A program made the translations under genes and the position numbers. From Opitutus sp. ER46 (GTDB lineage: Bacteria > Verrucomicrobiota > Verrucomicrobiia > Opitutales > Opitutaceae): a DNA stretch of 64,000 nucleotides. Numbering within the stretch: position 1 is the first letter of the stretch; each line of letters begins with the position of its first letter. The stretch lies in NCBI RefSeq assembly GCF_003054705.1, contig NZ_QAYX01000022.1, forward strand, positions 62,001 to 126,000, given 5' to 3'. This document shows positions 34,173 through 42,874 of this stretch, piece by piece. The notes under the pieces are model-generated. The model had not been told where the DNA came from and did not search any database. It was given only the letters and a program-made list of their open reading frames with translations.

Positions 34173-34619
34173 ATGATTCCCAACTCAACACAGGCGCACC
34201 CGCCTGAGGCACGGACGCACACTGTCGTGGTTGCAGACCACATCGTTGCCGATGCTTCGATCCTGCGTTCCTGGCTGGAGCAGATGGGCGTAAGTCCCAT
34301 CTGCGTGGCGAGCGGACGCGAGGCAATCCGGTTGATCCGCCAACAGCCCATTGATCTCGTCATCACCGAAGTCATCATGCCCAACGGCGACGGACTTGAG
34401 GTTATCCTCGAGTTGAAGAAGCAGCAGCCAGGAGCACCCGTGATCGCGATGTCGGGCGGCGGGCGGTATCTTCCCGCGGCCGACTGCCTGCGGGTCGCCA
34501 AGGGCCTCGGTGCCCACGAGATCATGATGAAGCCGCTCCGCCACGCCGACTTCTTGCGCGCCGCCCGCCAGTTGCTGCCAGCCTTGGCCGAGGCCGCGAT
34601 CTCGCAGGTGCAGCCATGA
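34173..34619 (+). CDS. Receiver-domain protein with Glu in place of the phospho-acceptor Asp
   Basis: A 148-residue stand-alone receiver. The position normally occupied by the phosphorylated aspartate is E66 in LVITEVIMP. The acidic pair at the N terminus is also altered (VVVADHIVAD). The conserved lysine K120 (MMKPLR), the Ser/Thr position (AMSGG) and the overall fold pattern are retained. Glu at this site often mimics the phosphorylated state, so the protein may be constitutively active or a pseudo-receiver regulated another way. The ATG at 34173 avoids an unlikely 62-residue N-terminal extension. It is divergent from the pectate lyase gene; a perfect palindrome lies between them. A long hairpin (34637-34682) follows the stop codon. 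Confidence 0.85.
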   Translation: MIPNSTQAHPPEARTHTVVVADHIVADASILRSWLEQMGVSPICVASGREAIRLIRQQPIDLVITEVIMPNGDGLEVILELKKQQPGAPVIAMSGGGRYLPAADCLRVAKGLGAHEIMMKPLRHADFLRAARQLLPALAEAAISQVQP

Positions 34620-34636
34620 GGGTTCGGCGCTTGCGC

Positions 34637-34682
34637 CAACGACGCAGCGCCGGATAGCGACTCGGTGCGCTGCGTCTCGTTG
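34637..34682 (+). terminator. Long hairpin downstream of the Glu-type receiver
   Basis: Perfect 10-bp arms GACGCAGCGC (34641-34650) and GCGCTGCGTC (34667-34676) are extended by CAAC/GTTG (34637-34640 with 34679-34682) across a 2-base bulge. The loop is 16 bases. It starts 17 bp after the stop codon. No T-run follows, so termination is likely but not assured. Between here and 34830 I see nothing else definite. Confidence 0.5.
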
Positions 34683-34830
34683 CTGCAGCGATGAATGCCA
34701 TCGACTGAAGTGTCGCTCAAGTGGCTTTGGAATAGCTGCTTACATTTGCACGTCCGCCCTCGGAGCGCGCCTGTCGCCTCTCTGGGGCGCGAGGGTGGAA
34801 CCATCTCGCGCGGCGCAACCCAAGCGGGAA

Positions 34831-35252
34831 GAGGCCTGTCCCCTGATCGAGGGGAGGCTCCACCGTGGTCGAGGTCTTTCCCAAAATGGCCAAGCACGCG
34901 AGGGGCCTGTCCCCTAAAACTGCGGGACCTGTTCCCCCGATGACCGGTGCTGCGAGCTGCGATCCCAATGAGAGGTCTGTCCTCAACCCGCACCCAACCT
35001 GCAGGGGAGGCTGCTTTGAGGCCTGTCCCCTGATCCTGATCCCAAACCGATGAGGGGTCTGTCCCCAATTGCTCGACTGCGTATCCCGGCCCGCCGGAAG
35101 GGGCGGCCCCCTGACGCCTAATGTCGGCGCCCGCCGAGGGCACTTGTGGGGCCTGCGTCCTGAGGCTGCGGGGCTCGTCCCCTGAAACCCTGAACGTGAG
35201 AGGTCTGTCCCTCGAGGTTGGAGGCGTGACGCGATTAGGGCCTGTCCCCTGA
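34831..35252 (+). repeat. Array of degenerate GGGGCCTGTCCCC-type repeats
   Basis: At least ten imperfect copies of a motif close to GRGGGGYCTGTCCCCTGA occur in about 420 bp. Clear copies start near 34831, 34902, 35018, 35052 and 35237. Weaker ones start near 34923, 34971, 35148, 35170 and 35198. Each good copy is itself a small dyad (GGGG/CCCC around CCTGT). Most are in the same orientation, and spacing is irregular (about 20-85 bp), with unrelated sequence between. There is no gene here. The motif resembles GGGGACAG-type REP elements associated with RAYT (TnpA-REP) transposases, but no transposase gene is present. Confidence 0.75.
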
Positions 35253-35363
35253 CAGGCAGCGCGTTGGCGACGGGATAGGCGAGGGTGGCGGGCGGGGCTA
35301 AGACGGAGAATCTGGTTGCCCTCCAATGGGGCGGTGGGTTGTTCTCGCCAGCTCTACACCGAC

Positions 35364-37151
35364 ATGAAGCGCACCCACCATTGTGCCCAGCTCACCTCTG
35401 CCGATCTCGGCGCCACCGCGTCGCTCGTTGGCTGGGTGGACACGATCCGCGACCAGGGCGGCATCATCTTCATCGACCTGCGTGATCGCAAAGGCATCAC
35501 CCAGGTGAAGCTGGAACCGACCACCAATGCGGCGCTCGCGGAACAGCTCAAGCACCTGAAGCCGGAGTCGGTGATCGGCATTTCGGGCACCGTCGCCCGC
35601 CGTCCCGAGGGCACTGCCAACCCGTCACTGCCGACGGGTGAGGTTGAGGTCGATGCGACCTCGCTCGAAATCCACAATATCGCCGATACGCCGCCGTTCC
35701 CGCTGGACGATGTCGGCGGTGACAAGGTCAACGAGGACCTCCGCCTCACGTACCGCTATCTCGACCTCCGCCGGCCGAAGATGAGGAAGAACCTCCTCGT
35801 CCGCCATCGTGCCGCGAAGTCCATCCGCGATTACTTCGACGCCCAAGAGTTCATCGAGGTCGAGACGCCCGCCCTGTTCAAGAGCACGCCCGAGGGCGCC
35901 CGCGAGTACCTCGTGCCGTCGCGCATCCACGCGGGCCAGTTCTATGCGCTTTCGCAGTCCCCGCAGCAGTTCAAACAGATCCTCATGGTCGCCGGGGTGG
36001 AAAAGTACTTCCAGATCGCCCGGTGCTTCCGCGACGAGGACCTCCGCGCCGACCGCCAGATGGAGTTCACCCAAGTGGACGTCGAGGCGTCGTTCGTCAC
36101 GCGCGAGGACATCTACGCGCTCTTCGAAGGCATGCTGAAGAAGGTTTGGAAGGACGTCCTCGACGTCGACATCCCAACCCCGTTCCTCCGGATGCCCTTC
36201 GTAGATGCGATGAACCGCTTTGGCGTCGACAAGCCCGACCTGCGCTTCGGCCTCGAGCTCGTCGACTTCTCGGACACCTTCAAGAACTCCGCCTTCAAGG
36301 TCTTCCAGGCGACGGTTGCCGGCGGCGGCGTCATCAAGGCGCTCAATGCCAAGGGCCTCTCCGACATCACCCAGGGCGAGACCAAGAGCTTCGAGGATAT
36401 CGCGAAATCCCTCGGCGCCAAGGGCCTGGCCTACATCAAGGTTGAGGGCGGCGAGTGGAAGTCGCCGATCGTGAAGTTCTTCACCGACGCCGAGAAGGCC
36501 GAGCTCACCAAGCGCCTCAACGTTGAGGACGGTGACATCATCTTCTTCGCCGCCGCTCCTTGGGAAAAGGCCTGTGCAATTCTCGGCCGACTCCGGCTCG
36601 AATCCGCGGCGCTGCTCCAGAAGCGGGGCAAGCTCACGCTCCGATCCGACGACTGGAAGTTCCTCTGGGTGGTGGATTTCCCGCTGATGACGTACGATGA
36701 GGCGGAGAACCGCTACGTCGCCACGCACCATCCGTTCACCGCGCCGGTCGCCGAGGACGCTCAGTTCCTGGACTCGAACCCGAAGGCCGTGCGCGGCCAG
36801 CACTACGACGTTGTGCTCAATGGTATGGAACTCGGTGGCGGCTCGATCCGCATTCACCAGCCGGCGCTGCAGAAGAAGGTTTTCGAGGATGTCCTCAAGA
36901 TCCCGCAGGACGTCGTCGAGAGCCGCTTCGGCTACATGCTCAAAGCATTCACCTACGGTGCGCCGCCGCATGGTGGCATCGCCTTCGGTCTCGACCGCAT
37001 GGTCGCGCTGCTCTGCGGCACGACGAGCATCCGTGACGTCATCGCCTTCCCGAAAACCCAAAAGGGCCAGGATCTCATGGCTCAGAGCCCGACGCCGGTC
37101 ACCGAGCGCCAGCTCAAGGAGCTCCACATCGGCGTCGTGATGCCGGAGTAA
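35364..37151 (+). CDS. aspS: Aspartyl-tRNA synthetase, bacterial type
   Basis: A 595-residue class II synthetase that charges tRNA-Asp. The N-terminal OB-fold anticodon-binding domain (about 1-110) contains GWVDTIRDQGGIIFIDLRD. Class II motif 2 is seen in YFQIARCFRDEDLRADRQ, and motif 3 in GIAFGLDRMVALLCG. The bacterial-type GAD insertion domain occupies roughly residues 290-420. Length and layout match the usual bacterial enzyme. The sequence alone does not tell me whether it also charges tRNA-Asn. The ATG at 35364 follows the repeat array by about 110 bp. A short dyad begins at the stop codon (AGGGC/GCCCT). Confidence 0.98.
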   Translation: MKRTHHCAQLTSADLGATASLVGWVDTIRDQGGIIFIDLRDRKGITQVKLEPTTNAALAEQLKHLKPESVIGISGTVARRPEGTANPSLPTGEVEVDATSLEIHNIADTPPFPLDDVGGDKVNEDLRLTYRYLDLRRPKMRKNLLVRHRAAKSIRDYFDAQEFIEVETPALFKSTPEGAREYLVPSRIHAGQFYALSQSPQQFKQILMVAGVEKYFQIARCFRDEDLRADRQMEFTQVDVEASFVTREDIYALFEGMLKKVWKDVLDVDIPTPFLRMPFVDAMNRFGVDKPDLRFGLELVDFSDTFKNSAFKVFQATVAGGGVIKALNAKGLSDITQGETKSFEDIAKSLGAKGLAYIKVEGGEWKSPIVKFFTDAEKAELTKRLNVEDGDIIFFAAAPWEKACAILGRLRLESAALLQKRGKLTLRSDDWKFLWVVDFPLMTYDEAENRYVATHHPFTAPVAEDAQFLDSNPKAVRGQHYDVVLNGMELGGGSIRIHQPALQKKVFEDVLKIPQDVVESRFGYMLKAFTYGAPPHGGIAFGLDRMVALLCGTTSIRDVIAFPKTQKGQDLMAQSPTPVTERQLKELHIGVVMPE

Positions 37152-37440
37152 GGGCGTCCGCCCTGAGACCTCGCTATTCTCTGAAGCGCGGCGGCCCTTG
37201 GTCGTCGCGCTTTTCTTCGTCCACCGCGGGGCACCGGGAGGAGCGCCAACCACGGCGACGGAACGCCCCATTCTTTCCGCTGATCCCCGATTTGACAGGC
37301 CGCCGCCAAGCGGCAGTGTGGTCGTGACGCTTGCTTCGCCGGGCGTCATTCCATGACCAACCAGTAAGAGATTCCCATCGGTTCGCTTTGTCTGCGCCGC
37401 GCGTGCGCGCGCGGTGCGCAACCTTTGCCCCTCTTTTGGT

Positions 37441-38964
37441 ATGCTGTCTCTGCATGATGTTGTCGTGGAGTTTTCCGGCCGCGCCCTGTTCGCGCCGCTG
37501 ACGTTTTCCTTTTCCTCACCGCGTTGCGGTCTCGTTGGCGCGTCGGGCTCCGGCAAATCGACGCTGGCCCGCCTGCTCGTCGGCGACCTCGAACCGACGT
37601 CAGGCCAAGTGAGGCGTGATACCCCGGTGCATCTTTTCGCCCAACACACGGCTCGCCCGGCGGGCCGGGTGGACGACTTTTTGGCGGATCTCTGGGCCAC
37701 CGAGGCACCGGCTTCGCCGCTCTGGCACGCGTGGCTGCCCGCGCTCGATCCAGCCGCCGAGCTCAACGCGCTCAGCGGCGGCGACTGGATGCGGGTGCGC
37801 CTCCTGCGGCTGCTCGCGATCAAGGGCGAGCAAATCATCCTGGATGAACCGACCAATCATCTCGATCAGGCGGGGCGCGCCGCCGTCGTCGCGTTCGTCG
37901 AGGGTTTTGGCCGCGGGCTGATCGTGATCAGTCACGACCGCGAACTGCTGCGGCACGTCGACGAGATCGTTGAGCTCACCCCGATCGGGCTGCAGCGGTT
38001 CGGCGGCAACTTTGAATTCTACTGGCAGGCGCGGGCGGAGCAGCGGCAACGACAGACCGAGGCGCTCGAGGATGCGGAGCGGGCGCGCAGACTCGTCGCG
38101 CGCGAACAGGCCGAGCAACTCGCCGCCCAGGACCGGCGCATGCAGGTTGGTCGCCGTCGCGCCGCCCAAGGTGGCCAGCCCCGCATCGTCGCGCACGCAA
38201 TGCGCCGTCGCGCGGAGGAGACGCACGGCCGTCTGGTCCGGCACGGCAGGGCCGAGATCAGCGCCGCCGAGCAGGCTTGGCGGCAGGCGGTCGCCGTGCG
38301 CCAGACGGATCCGTTCCTGCGGCTCGATTTCGCCAGCGCCGCTCCGCCGGCCGGAGCCGTGTTCTTCGCGGCGCGTGGCGTGCAGGTGCGGTTCGAGGGC
38401 GCCGCCGCGCCGCTTTGGCCGGAGCCACTCGAGTTCACGATGTGCGGCCGGGAACGCTGGCAGATCGGCGGCGCAAACGGGACCGGCAAGAGCACGCTAT
38501 TGCAGGTGATGACCGGGCGTGCGCACGGCGCCCTCGTGGACGGGGAATTGCGGCGGACCGGGCGTCCGTATGTCTGCCTGGATCAGAATCAGAGTCTGCT
38601 GCCGACAACGGGGTCGCTGCTGGAGGCCCTCACCGGGCACACGCGTTTCACCCCGGTCGAACTCAGGAACGAACTCGCCTTCTACGGCTTCACCGGCGCG
38701 AAGGTGAGTCAGTCGCTCGCTACGCTGAGCGGCGGCGAGCGACTCCGGGCCGCACTCGCCGTGATCCTGCTGGGCGATTGCCTCCCTGAGGCCGTGCTGC
38801 TCGACGAGCCCACCAACAACCTCGATTTCCAGAGCCAGGAACTGCTGCTCCATGCACTGGAGCGCTTCACCGGACTCCTCGTCGTCGCGAGCCACGACAC
38901 TTGGTTCACCTCCCGTCTGCACCTGACGCACACGCTTCACCTCGCTCGCCGCCTCCCTGCGTGA
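37441..38964 (+). CDS. ABC-F family ATP-binding protein
   Basis: A 507-residue protein with two ABC ATPase domains and no membrane segment, the ABC-F layout of ribosome-associated translation or antibiotic-resistance factors (EttA/Uup/Vga-like). Domain 1 has Walker A GASGSGKST, signature LSGGDWMRVRLLRLL and Walker B IILDEPTNHLD. Domain 2 has GANGTGKST, LSGGERLRAALAVILL and VLLDEPTNNLD. The inter-domain linker (about 200-290) is a charged Arg/Gln/Glu-rich helical segment, as in ABC-F proteins. The signature of domain 1 is slightly unusual, with D-W after SGG. The ATG at 37441 starts directly at MLSLHDVVVEF. Function is not resolved further by the sequence. A GC-rich hairpin at 39017-39033 follows. 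Confidence 0.9.
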   Translation: MLSLHDVVVEFSGRALFAPLTFSFSSPRCGLVGASGSGKSTLARLLVGDLEPTSGQVRRDTPVHLFAQHTARPAGRVDDFLADLWATEAPASPLWHAWLPALDPAAELNALSGGDWMRVRLLRLLAIKGEQIILDEPTNHLDQAGRAAVVAFVEGFGRGLIVISHDRELLRHVDEIVELTPIGLQRFGGNFEFYWQARAEQRQRQTEALEDAERARRLVAREQAEQLAAQDRRMQVGRRRAAQGGQPRIVAHAMRRRAEETHGRLVRHGRAEISAAEQAWRQAVAVRQTDPFLRLDFASAAPPAGAVFFAARGVQVRFEGAAAPLWPEPLEFTMCGRERWQIGGANGTGKSTLLQVMTGRAHGALVDGELRRTGRPYVCLDQNQSLLPTTGSLLEALTGHTRFTPVELRNELAFYGFTGAKVSQSLATLSGGERLRAALAVILLGDCLPEAVLLDEPTNNLDFQSQELLLHALERFTGLLVVASHDTWFTSRLHLTHTLHLARRLPA

Positions 38965-39108
38965 ATCGTCGTGGGCACGAAAAGGTGCAGTAGGGCGCTG
39001 TTGTCTTCGCCGCGAACCGGCTTCCAGAGCCGGCTCAAACCGCGCGGTGGGTTAGTTTCACGTTGCATTCAAGCGACTTGCGCGGCTCCGTTGAGGTCCT
39101 CCTCGACC

Positions 39109-39435
39109 ATGCAATCGTCCACGCCTCTTGCTGAGGTGCCGTTGGGCCCGCTCCTCGGGTACCTTGCCCTCTGGTTCTGCATTTCGCTGTTCATCCTGCT
39201 GCTGGCGAAACGCAAAGGACGTTCGCCTTGGGTCGCGGTCTTCGGCTTCGTGCCGGTGGTGAACGTCTTCTATGCCGTGTGGCTGGCATCACAGCCGGAT
39301 CGCGCGCTCATCGACCGTCTCGTGGAACTCGAGCGCCGGGCCTTCTTCGGTCACGTGCCGGACGAGGCCCGCCGCACCAATCCCCAGATGCCGCCGGTGG
39401 CAGAAACGCCACGAGCCGTTTTCCGCGACCGCTGA
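39109..39435 (+). CDS. Small membrane protein of unknown function
   Basis: A 108-residue protein with two hydrophobic helices (about residues 13-33 and 42-60) joined by a short basic loop AKRKGRSP. A soluble tail follows, containing LIDRLVELERRAFFG and a Pro-rich end. The topology suggests a two-pass inner-membrane protein with the tail in the periplasm or cytoplasm. I do not recognise a family. The ATG at 39109 is chosen over an upstream in-frame start because the extra 46 residues overlap a hairpin downstream of the ABC-F gene and look non-coding. It converges on the secreted Lys-rich protein gene. Confidence 0.6.
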   Translation: MQSSTPLAEVPLGPLLGYLALWFCISLFILLLAKRKGRSPWVAVFGFVPVVNVFYAVWLASQPDRALIDRLVELERRAFFGHVPDEARRTNPQMPPVAETPRAVFRDR

Positions 39436-39507
39436 CGCCTCGACGGACGGCGAAGGGCAGGGGAGCGCGGCAAACGGCTCGGGAGGGGCGCGAAGCGCGC
39501 GACAGAC

Positions 39508-39969
39508 TTACTTCTTGGCCTTGGCCTGCTCGGCCTTGACCGCCTGCTCGATCTTGGCGGCCTCTTCGTCGGAGACCTGAATGTAGATGTTGGCCGTCTC
39601 GATCTCCATCGTGTAGTTGCGCGTCAGCGAGAAGCCGTAGGTCTTCGCCATGAGGGCGTTGTTCTCATTGAGCTTTGCGAGCTGCGCGTCGAAGTCGGAC
39701 TTCATCTTCGCCTTCTTCTTGGCGTCCTTCTCCTTGTTCATCGCCGCTTCGAGATCGACGAGCGCCTGGCGCTGGTTCTGGAGAACCTGCACGTTGTTTT
39801 GGAACTCACGGACGGCCTGCGCACCCTTGATGGTGGCGACGAGCGCGAACTTCTGCTGAGCGGGCGCGGCGGCGCCGACGCCAATCTTGGGCGTGGTCTG
39901 ACCCACGGCGAAGCCGGCGGCCAGGAGGACGGCGCTGAGTGACAGGACTGAGAGAGTCGTACGTTTCAT
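39508..39969 (-). CDS. Secreted Lys/Ala-rich helical protein of unknown function
   Basis: A 153-residue protein with a signal peptide (hydrophobic core about 6-22, likely cut near VGQ). The mature part is dominated by Ala, Lys, Gln and Asn. It contains a probable coiled-coil segment around residues 55-110, with LEAAMNKEKDAKKKAKMK in its middle. The C terminus is a second Lys/Glu-rich helix. The size and composition resemble OmpH/Skp-like periplasmic chaperones, but I cannot confirm that family. Its start is 168 bp from the divergent GspF-like gene; the two may share a regulatory region. Confidence 0.65.
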   Translation of the reverse strand: MKRTTLSVLSLSAVLLAAGFAVGQTTPKIGVGAAAPAQQKFALVATIKGAQAVREFQNNVQVLQNQRQALVDLEAAMNKEKDAKKKAKMKSDFDAQLAKLNENNALMAKTYGFSLTRNYTMEIETANIYIQVSDEEAAKIEQAVKAEQAKAKK

Positions 39970-40136
39970 TTGGAAGGGTGAAGCAATAGGTCGGATAGCA
40001 GGACAATTTCGCCGCTCCGTGGCTAGCTGATTTTGTATCCCCGCCGGGCGCCCGATCGAGCCTCCGATGCAAATGACTGGGCGCCACGGCGTATTTCGCC
40101 ATGGCCAGAGGCGGCTGGTGTGGGCAGGAAGGTCGC

Positions 40137-41111
40137 ATGCCGCTTCGTCATCAGGTTCTCGGCGCGTGGTACACGCAGTTGGCACAGGCCCTCGACGCCG
40201 GATTGACGTTGCGCGACGCGCTTGCCCTGCCGGTGGCTGGCGGGGGCGTCCAACGCACGGCGGGCGAGATGTGGGCGGCGATCGAGCAGGGCGGGTCGGT
40301 TGACGATGCGTTGCGCGCCGCCGGGAATGCGCTGCCTGAGGCCGACCGGCTGACACTGTCCGCGGCGGCCGAGATCGGCACGCTACCGGTAATGCTGCGG
40401 CGCCTGTCCGACCGGCATCAGCGCGTTGCGGTGGCGCAGACGAGGATGCTGCTGGCCTGCGCTTACCCGATCGGCGTCCTGCACCTCGGCGTGCTGCTCG
40501 CACCGGTGCTGCGAATGATCGACTGGAACCAAGGCTTTCGCTGGAGCACGGGCGTTTACGTCGAAACGGTGCTGGCGCTGCTCGTGCCCTTCTGGACGGT
40601 CGTCGCGGTGGCTTTCGCGCTGGCGCGGCGCCGTCCCGAGATCGTGCGCGCGATCAGCGTGCGCCTGCCCGGGCTGGGACGGCATCTGCAGGCGCAGGCC
40701 TTGTCCGATCTCGCGTTCTTGCTGGGCAGTTTCGTTGGCGCCGGCGTGCGGGTCAGCGATGCCTGGGCGGCCGTCGGTCTGGTCACGACCGCGCCTGAAC
40801 TCAGGACGGCGGCAAACGCGCTTTCCGAGGTGGCCGAGCGCGGCCAGCCGCCCGGGACCGAGCTCGCGCGGTGGCGCTGTTTCCCGACGGACTTTGTCGC
40901 CGCCTATCGCACGGGTGAGACCAGCGGCCAGCTCGATGTCGCGCTCCTGAAGGTGAGCGAACAACAGCAGCAGCGGGCCGAGCACGGGCTCACGCTCGTG
41001 ATGATCCTTTACCCGGCGCTGGTCTTTCTCGCCGTCGCGTGTCTCGTCGGCTCGCAGGTGCTGTCGGTCTACGGCGGCTACCTCCGGATGCTGACGAAGA
41101 TGGCTGAGTGA
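40137..41111 (+). CDS. GspF/PilC-family inner-membrane protein (type II secretion/type IV pilus F component)
   Basis: A 324-residue protein with the two-fold repeated GspF domain. An N-terminal cytoplasmic F domain (about 5-105) contains LGAWYTQLAQALDAGLTLRDAL and GTLPVMLRRLSDRHQ. Membrane helices follow (about 110-130 and 145-170). A second F domain has LSDLAFLLGSFVGAGVRVSDAW and YRTGETSGQLDVALLKVSEQQ, and a final membrane helix ends the protein. It is shorter than typical PilC/GspF (about 400 residues). The ATG at 40137 has AGGAAGG five bases upstream; an in-frame ATG at 40101 lacks one. No other secretion or pilus gene adjoins it. The only ATPase of the system in the window is at 2148-3911. 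Confidence 0.85.
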   Translation: MPLRHQVLGAWYTQLAQALDAGLTLRDALALPVAGGGVQRTAGEMWAAIEQGGSVDDALRAAGNALPEADRLTLSAAAEIGTLPVMLRRLSDRHQRVAVAQTRMLLACAYPIGVLHLGVLLAPVLRMIDWNQGFRWSTGVYVETVLALLVPFWTVVAVAFALARRRPEIVRAISVRLPGLGRHLQAQALSDLAFLLGSFVGAGVRVSDAWAAVGLVTTAPELRTAANALSEVAERGQPPGTELARWRCFPTDFVAAYRTGETSGQLDVALLKVSEQQQQRAEHGLTLVMILYPALVFLAVACLVGSQVLSVYGGYLRMLTKMAE

Positions 41112-41194
41112 CGGCTCACCTGCGGCGTGCGCGGAAGCGACCGCGAGTCGGAGGCGGTTGCCGGAAGACGATAAGGCCGTAGCGCGGGCCCAGG

Positions 41195-42730
41195 CTAGCG
41201 CGCGGGAGCCTCGCCGGCCGCAGCCGGCGCCGCGGCGACGGGGAGCGCGGCCGGAGCATCGCCGGCGCCGTAGCCGAAGAGATGCCGCTGCTTGATCGCG
41301 GTTGCCACCGAGACGGGTACCATCGTCTCCCAGGTCTCGTCGCCCTCCTTCAGGCGGCGCAGCACGTCGCGGGAAAAGATGCCGAGGATCTGCGGGTCAA
41401 AGCCGGTGATGCAGGCGATGTAGTGGTTCTCGAGCAGGTGCGCGTAGAGATTCCGGAGGTGGTCGGTCACCTGCACGTTGCGGGCGGTGATCAGCACCGT
41501 CGTGGCAAACACGTGATTCGGCATCGCACTCGGCGTGGGCTTGCCGGTGCTGAGATACCGCTCGTACGCGTCCTGCCGCATGGGATACACGTACAGCTTC
41601 ACGGCGTGCCGGAACATCCGGCCGAACGATTCCAGAATTCCGCCCTCCAGGTGCTCGTAGTACTTCTCGTTGAAGATCTCCAGGAGGTTGTCGATGCCCA
41701 TGGCCACGCCGATCATCTCCTTCGTGTAGCGGCGGAAATAGGACGTCAGCCGGTAGTATTCGGAGTAGTTGGACACCATCGTGGTGAAGCCCAGCTCGCC
41801 GAGCACGTCCACGCGGGAGAGGAAGTCCTGGGCGTCGAGTTCGCCCGCGGCCAGGAGGTTGTTCATCGTGATCTCCATCAACACCATCACGTCCTTCCCC
41901 TTCACCAGCGGCTCCTGGACGAACTGCGCCGTCGCGCAGCTCAGCATGTCGACGTTCACGTGCGTGACCGGTCGGAAGCTGCCGCGCTCCACGAGCACGG
42001 CCTTCTTGTAGAGAACCTCCGACGGCTGCAGGACGTCGCCGGACGAGCTGAACATCACCGCGTTGGTGAGGCCGTGCTGGACCAGGTAAAGCGACATCAG
42101 CCGGTTGTCCAGGTGGGCAAAGGCGGGGCCGGAGAACTTGATCATGTCGACCTCGACGCGTGCGGTGCCGACGTTGTCGACGAGCGACTCAATGAAGCGG
42201 GTGGGGTTGTCGCGGTAATAGAACGCCGCATACATCAGGTTCGTGCCGGCGATGCCGAGCGCCTCCTGCTGCTGGACCGCCCCCTTGTCCCACATGCGCA
42301 CGTGCAGCACGATATCGCTCGGCTCGACCCCGGGCTCGGTCTGGAAGCGGATGCCCATCCAGCCGTGCGCGTCATTGCCACCTTTGAAGCTCCGCGTGGT
42401 GACGGTGTCCGCGAACACGAAGAAGGCGGTGCGCTCGCCCCGTTGCTCGGCCAGCCGCTCGATGAGCAACTGGTACTCGTGGTCGAGCATGGTCGTGAGC
42501 CGTTCGCGGGAAACGTAGCGCGGCGCCTTCCCGTAGATGGCGTCGCTGAACGTCATGTCATATGCCGAGATCGTCTTCGCGACGGTGCCGGACGCGCCGC
42601 CGGCCTGGAAGAAGACCCGCGCGACCTCCTGGCCGGCGCCGATCTCGGCGAACGTGCCGTACTTCCGCTCGTCGAGATTGATGGTGAGCGCTTTGCGGTT
42701 GGTGGTGAGCAGTTCCTTCTTTTCGGCCAT
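41195..42730 (-). CDS. Conserved cytoplasmic protein of unknown function
   Basis: A 511-residue protein with no signal peptide or membrane helix. The N-terminal half carries strikingly conserved-looking stretches such as YGTFAEIGAGQEVARVFF, SAYDMTFSDAIYG and FFVFADTVTTRSFKGG. The middle and C-terminal half are rich in aromatic and charged residues, for example SEYYRLTSYFRRYTKEMIGV and ITGFDPQILGIFSRDVLRRL. The tail is Ala/Pro-rich. From memory, similar proteins occur in several phyla and often carry misleading names such as TonB-dependent receptor or nicotinate-nucleotide adenylyltransferase; I cannot verify that here and see no adenylyltransferase motif I trust. The ATG at 42730 begins AEKKELLTTNRKAL. 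It lies 204 bp behind the glutamate dehydrogenase gene, separated by a terminator. Confidence 0.85.
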   Translation of the reverse strand: MAEKKELLTTNRKALTINLDERKYGTFAEIGAGQEVARVFFQAGGASGTVAKTISAYDMTFSDAIYGKAPRYVSRERLTTMLDHEYQLLIERLAEQRGERTAFFVFADTVTTRSFKGGNDAHGWMGIRFQTEPGVEPSDIVLHVRMWDKGAVQQQEALGIAGTNLMYAAFYYRDNPTRFIESLVDNVGTARVEVDMIKFSGPAFAHLDNRLMSLYLVQHGLTNAVMFSSSGDVLQPSEVLYKKAVLVERGSFRPVTHVNVDMLSCATAQFVQEPLVKGKDVMVLMEITMNNLLAAGELDAQDFLSRVDVLGELGFTTMVSNYSEYYRLTSYFRRYTKEMIGVAMGIDNLLEIFNEKYYEHLEGGILESFGRMFRHAVKLYVYPMRQDAYERYLSTGKPTPSAMPNHVFATTVLITARNVQVTDHLRNLYAHLLENHYIACITGFDPQILGIFSRDVLRRLKEGDETWETMVPVSVATAIKQRHLFGYGAGDAPAALPVAAAPAAAGEAPAR

Positions 42731-42874
42731 GTGGGAGCGCGAATATGCGCAGCGAGCGCGGCTTGCGCAAATGGGCGGGCGCAAAAGCCGGGCGCGACCG
42801 GACACCCGGATGACGCTGGCGGCCGAGGACGGCGGCGCCGACCAGGCGGGGCCGCAGGCGACGGCGCGGGCAAC

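Noticed and set aside
34831-35252. Possible CRISPR array
   Set aside because: Repeats are short, degenerate and irregularly spaced, and no cas gene is in the window.
35625-37856. 743-codon open frame antisense to aspS
   Set aside because: It mirrors the aspS coding frame; its product is Glu/Arg/Leu-rich with no recognisable domain.
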